From the NCBI RefSeq assembly GCF_016906535.1, contig NC_057378.1, forward strand, positions 620,001-684,000: 64,000 nucleotides of DNA, in the 5' to 3' direction. The position numbers were made by a program, and so were the translations under genes. Origin of the DNA: Rhizoctonia solani (taxonomy: Eukaryota; Basidiomycota; Agaricomycetes; Cantharellales; Ceratobasidiaceae). Positions within the stretch are counted from its first letter, which is position 1. Every line of letters begins with the position of its first letter. The notes beneath the pieces are model-generated. The model worked only from the letters and a program-made list of their open reading frames with translations. It was not told where the DNA came from and did no database searches. Below, piece by piece: positions 61,774-64,000 of the stretch.

Positions 61774-63764
61774 TCCCTCGGAGTAACTATACCAAGGTAC
61801 ACGCAACAAGGAGTATATCCTCGCGGGTTTTCGCCGAGGGGCTAGTGTCGCGCCGTTCGGCAATTCGAAGCCTTGACGTCAAGTCGCCGATACCCCATCA
61901 AAGAAGCTTCAAGTAGTCACGCCAAGTCTGAAATGGCACAGAGATAGAAGTACTAAATACTTTATAAAAAATTGACCGTGTGCGCACGAAGCACCGCCAA
62001 GGTCATGAGTGAGTCCTTCGGTCGGATTAACCTTCACTTTGATCTCGGAACGGTATGTCACATGCTAGAGATTGGCTTTCAGCGCGGAAACGGCTCAAGC
62101 GACGATCTGTATACTCGGTTGAGTCTCGGAGCGCCCCTAGATAACGGACCAATAGCGTTCCTTAGCGGTCGCAAGCAAGTTCGGCGCTTGTTCAGGATCA
62201 ATTAGTTGAGCATAATGAGAACAACTATTTAGTAGCTCTTTCGTAACGCTCTGCACTTCTTCCATTAGAACAGTAGAACAGGTGTCACCAGACTTAACGG
62301 CTTACGATACGTTCTAGTAATCAACGGAGTTCTTTATATTCGAGCTGAAACCTAACAACTATGATTTGACTAAACATTGGAACAATGGGTGGCGCCTAAG
62401 TCACATAGATCAAACAAATTATTACTATTATTGGCCTGGGCTCCCCAAAATGAGCGCACCATAACATTGCCCGGGTGGGCACATCTCTAATACCCGGATA
62501 GGTCACACTGCACTTCCAATCCGATCAAAGTCTAAGACTGAGGGGCAGCTGCCCATGCTTATATGCGCAATCCGTGGTTGGCTATTTTTGTTTCCCATCA
62601 GTATTTTTGAGCACTCTTAGATGTGAGCCTTTCGGGTGTTCAATATTACCGAATCTTCTATCATGTCCTGTGCATTTTATGTATCCGATAATGTATAATG
62701 GTATTCGGTATAAAACACGAAGGAAAACTCCATAAACTGACAAAATATTGTGATTTTGCACTTGGCATCATTTGAGAAGTTGTGATTTGTAATACGCCTT
62801 TTTCCGATATTAATTCGTCGGATAATGGGAATCCAGACAGCAAGTATGACCTTTGTAGTGATAGCAATAGAACAACAAAACATTAAAAAATATATCGAAT
62901 ATACGATATATCATATTTATAAAGAGAGTTTATCCGAGTGATTTGATTTTTTGTTCTGTCTGTTGTAAAGTCGAGCCTATAACGACTTTACAAGTGCCCC
63001 TTTCCACTGCACGACTCGTTATTCAGGCATAAGACTTATCAGGGCACAGACCCCCTGACCACTGAGCAAAATAGCTCCATTGGGATACACGTTTTAAGTT
63101 TGACCACGATACCGAGCTTCGAGAATGTTTTCCCATAACCTTGTCACGTAGTCAGTCAGATAAGATACCGAATATGAGCATAATTCAGCCATTGGAGAAC
63201 TCGTCCCCGCTTGGGGCATTATTCTCCCATGACGGTAAGGCTCGAGGGGCATTTGTCTGGAATAATTGTCTCACACCAAATGTGGGTGTATGCTCATCTC
63301 CGCAGCCCTTTCTCGCCTTTGCATATCCCCTTCCGGAATTCGGGAGACCTCGGTTGACTATACACCAATCAGATCAGATTAGCTTTAAACTTGCCGTAAC
63401 GTATGTCTGAATAAAGCAGGGGCGGTTATAGGGTTACTTCAAGGAACCGTAATCATGTTTCAACTCTCAAAGTAATTCGGCACTATGCGCAAATGCATTG
63501 GACTGTAGCGATCTGCACCATAGACTCTGTGGGATTATAATCTCTCGGCTGCGCGCCTCGTTTCAGGGGTTAAGAGCCAACACAGGAAACTTCAATAATC
63601 GTCTAAGTTTCGAAAAAGCTGTACAGGAACGATATACACAAAGGATATGAAAGGGCCCCAGTGAGACGTCATCCATCTTACTGGGGCGTGCATAGGAAAC
63701 TATCATGAGGATAAGCATAAAAGACAGGGCATACGATCACGTTACACATCTACAAGTATTAGTT
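61774..63764. other. Intergenic, 2 kb between AA9 promoter and edge gene
   Basis: AT-rich in the middle (62700-62950). No coding signal seen on either strand. Confidence 0.5.
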
Positions 63765-64000
63765 TTAGTGGCCGTTGGGGCGGTGGTGACTCAACGCCTC
63801 GTCGGCGCGCTGGAGATCGCCCTCGCTGAGCGTACGGCTCATGCCTCCACCTGGAGTGCTTGCACCCGACATGACAGAGCCAGCACGGCTGCGGACCTTG
63901 AGGACCAAGGGGCTATTGAGTGTTATCATCAGTCGCCGGATATTTCAGAACAGTAAATCAAATATAGCTTACAAGGGGTAGCTGTCCTCTTCGTCTTCCG
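63765..64000 (-). CDS. C-terminal exons of an unidentified protein (5' part beyond the window)
   Basis: Two exons: 63973-64000 (partial) and 63765-63912, joined over a GTAAG..AATAG intron. They read EDEEDSYPF then PLVLKVRSRAGSVMSG and a Ser/Gly/Thr-rich tail (GGGMSRTLSEGDLQRADEAL) ending HHRPNGH at the stop 63765-63767. The low-complexity basic, phosphorylatable-looking tail is typical of a cytosolic C-terminus of a membrane or signalling protein. I do not recognise the family from this piece. Confidence 0.6.

Overview
The window reads as nuclear DNA of a filamentous basidiomycete (Agaricomycetes). Genes lie on both strands and are cut by many short introns of about 45-65 nt with GT..AG ends and CTAAC-type branch sites. 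Base composition is near 48-50% GC. The gene set mixes fungal housekeeping genes with a secreted wood-rot or pathogen-like set: AA9 LPMO, GH18-CBM5/12 chitinase, AA7 flavo-oxidase, Egh16-like protein and tyrosinase. A Rhizoctonia/Ceratobasidiaceae-type fungus would fit, but the sequence alone does not prove it.

Layout. 1-2179: clathrin adaptor beta chain, cut by the window start. 2868-9234: a chitin-oriented group of three genes: a secreted GH18 chitinase ending in CBM5/12, a secreted AA7-type FAD oxidase, and a 95-residue tandem CBM5/12 protein assembled here from five small exons. 10937-16304: a PPR-like protein and the DEAH helicase PRP43, divergent across 119 bp. 17049-22711: CAX-like cation exchanger, Egh16-like secreted protein and TIM17, all on the minus strand. 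23379-31655: F-box protein, GDP-fucose-type transporter and TAF1; the last two are divergent. 32200-32789: the copper-B half of a tyrosinase. 33506-40099: secreted amidase, peptidyl-tRNA hydrolase, an intron-containing tRNA-Arg(TCG) and a sugar transporter. 40100-43857: a 3.8 kb stretch with no gene I can support. 43858-53155: mitochondrial ribosomal protein S10, a cytochrome b561-type membrane protein, SUS1, a YPP1/TTC7 protein and an allantoate-permease-type carrier. 54771-56237: a long imperfect palindrome just upstream of a C2H2 zinc-finger gene. 56676-61711: tafazzin, a methyltransferase, a BAR-domain protein and an AA9 LPMO. The window ends in the last exons of an unidentified minus-strand gene.

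The housekeeping genes cover clathrin traffic, splicing and ribosome-release helicase work, basal transcription (TAF1, SUS1), mitochondrial import, translation and cardiolipin remodelling, and phosphoinositide signalling at the plasma membrane. The secreted genes act on polymers outside the cell and mostly carry TATA boxes 40-125 bp before their ATG; the housekeeping genes lack them and several carry CACGTG.

One caution applies throughout. At least nine otherwise intact genes or gene regions need one extra base to stay in frame, nearly always inside a short homopolymer. I read these as sequencing or assembly contractions, not pseudogenes. Each place is given in the relevant entry. Exon limits were placed by eye from splice signals and protein similarity.
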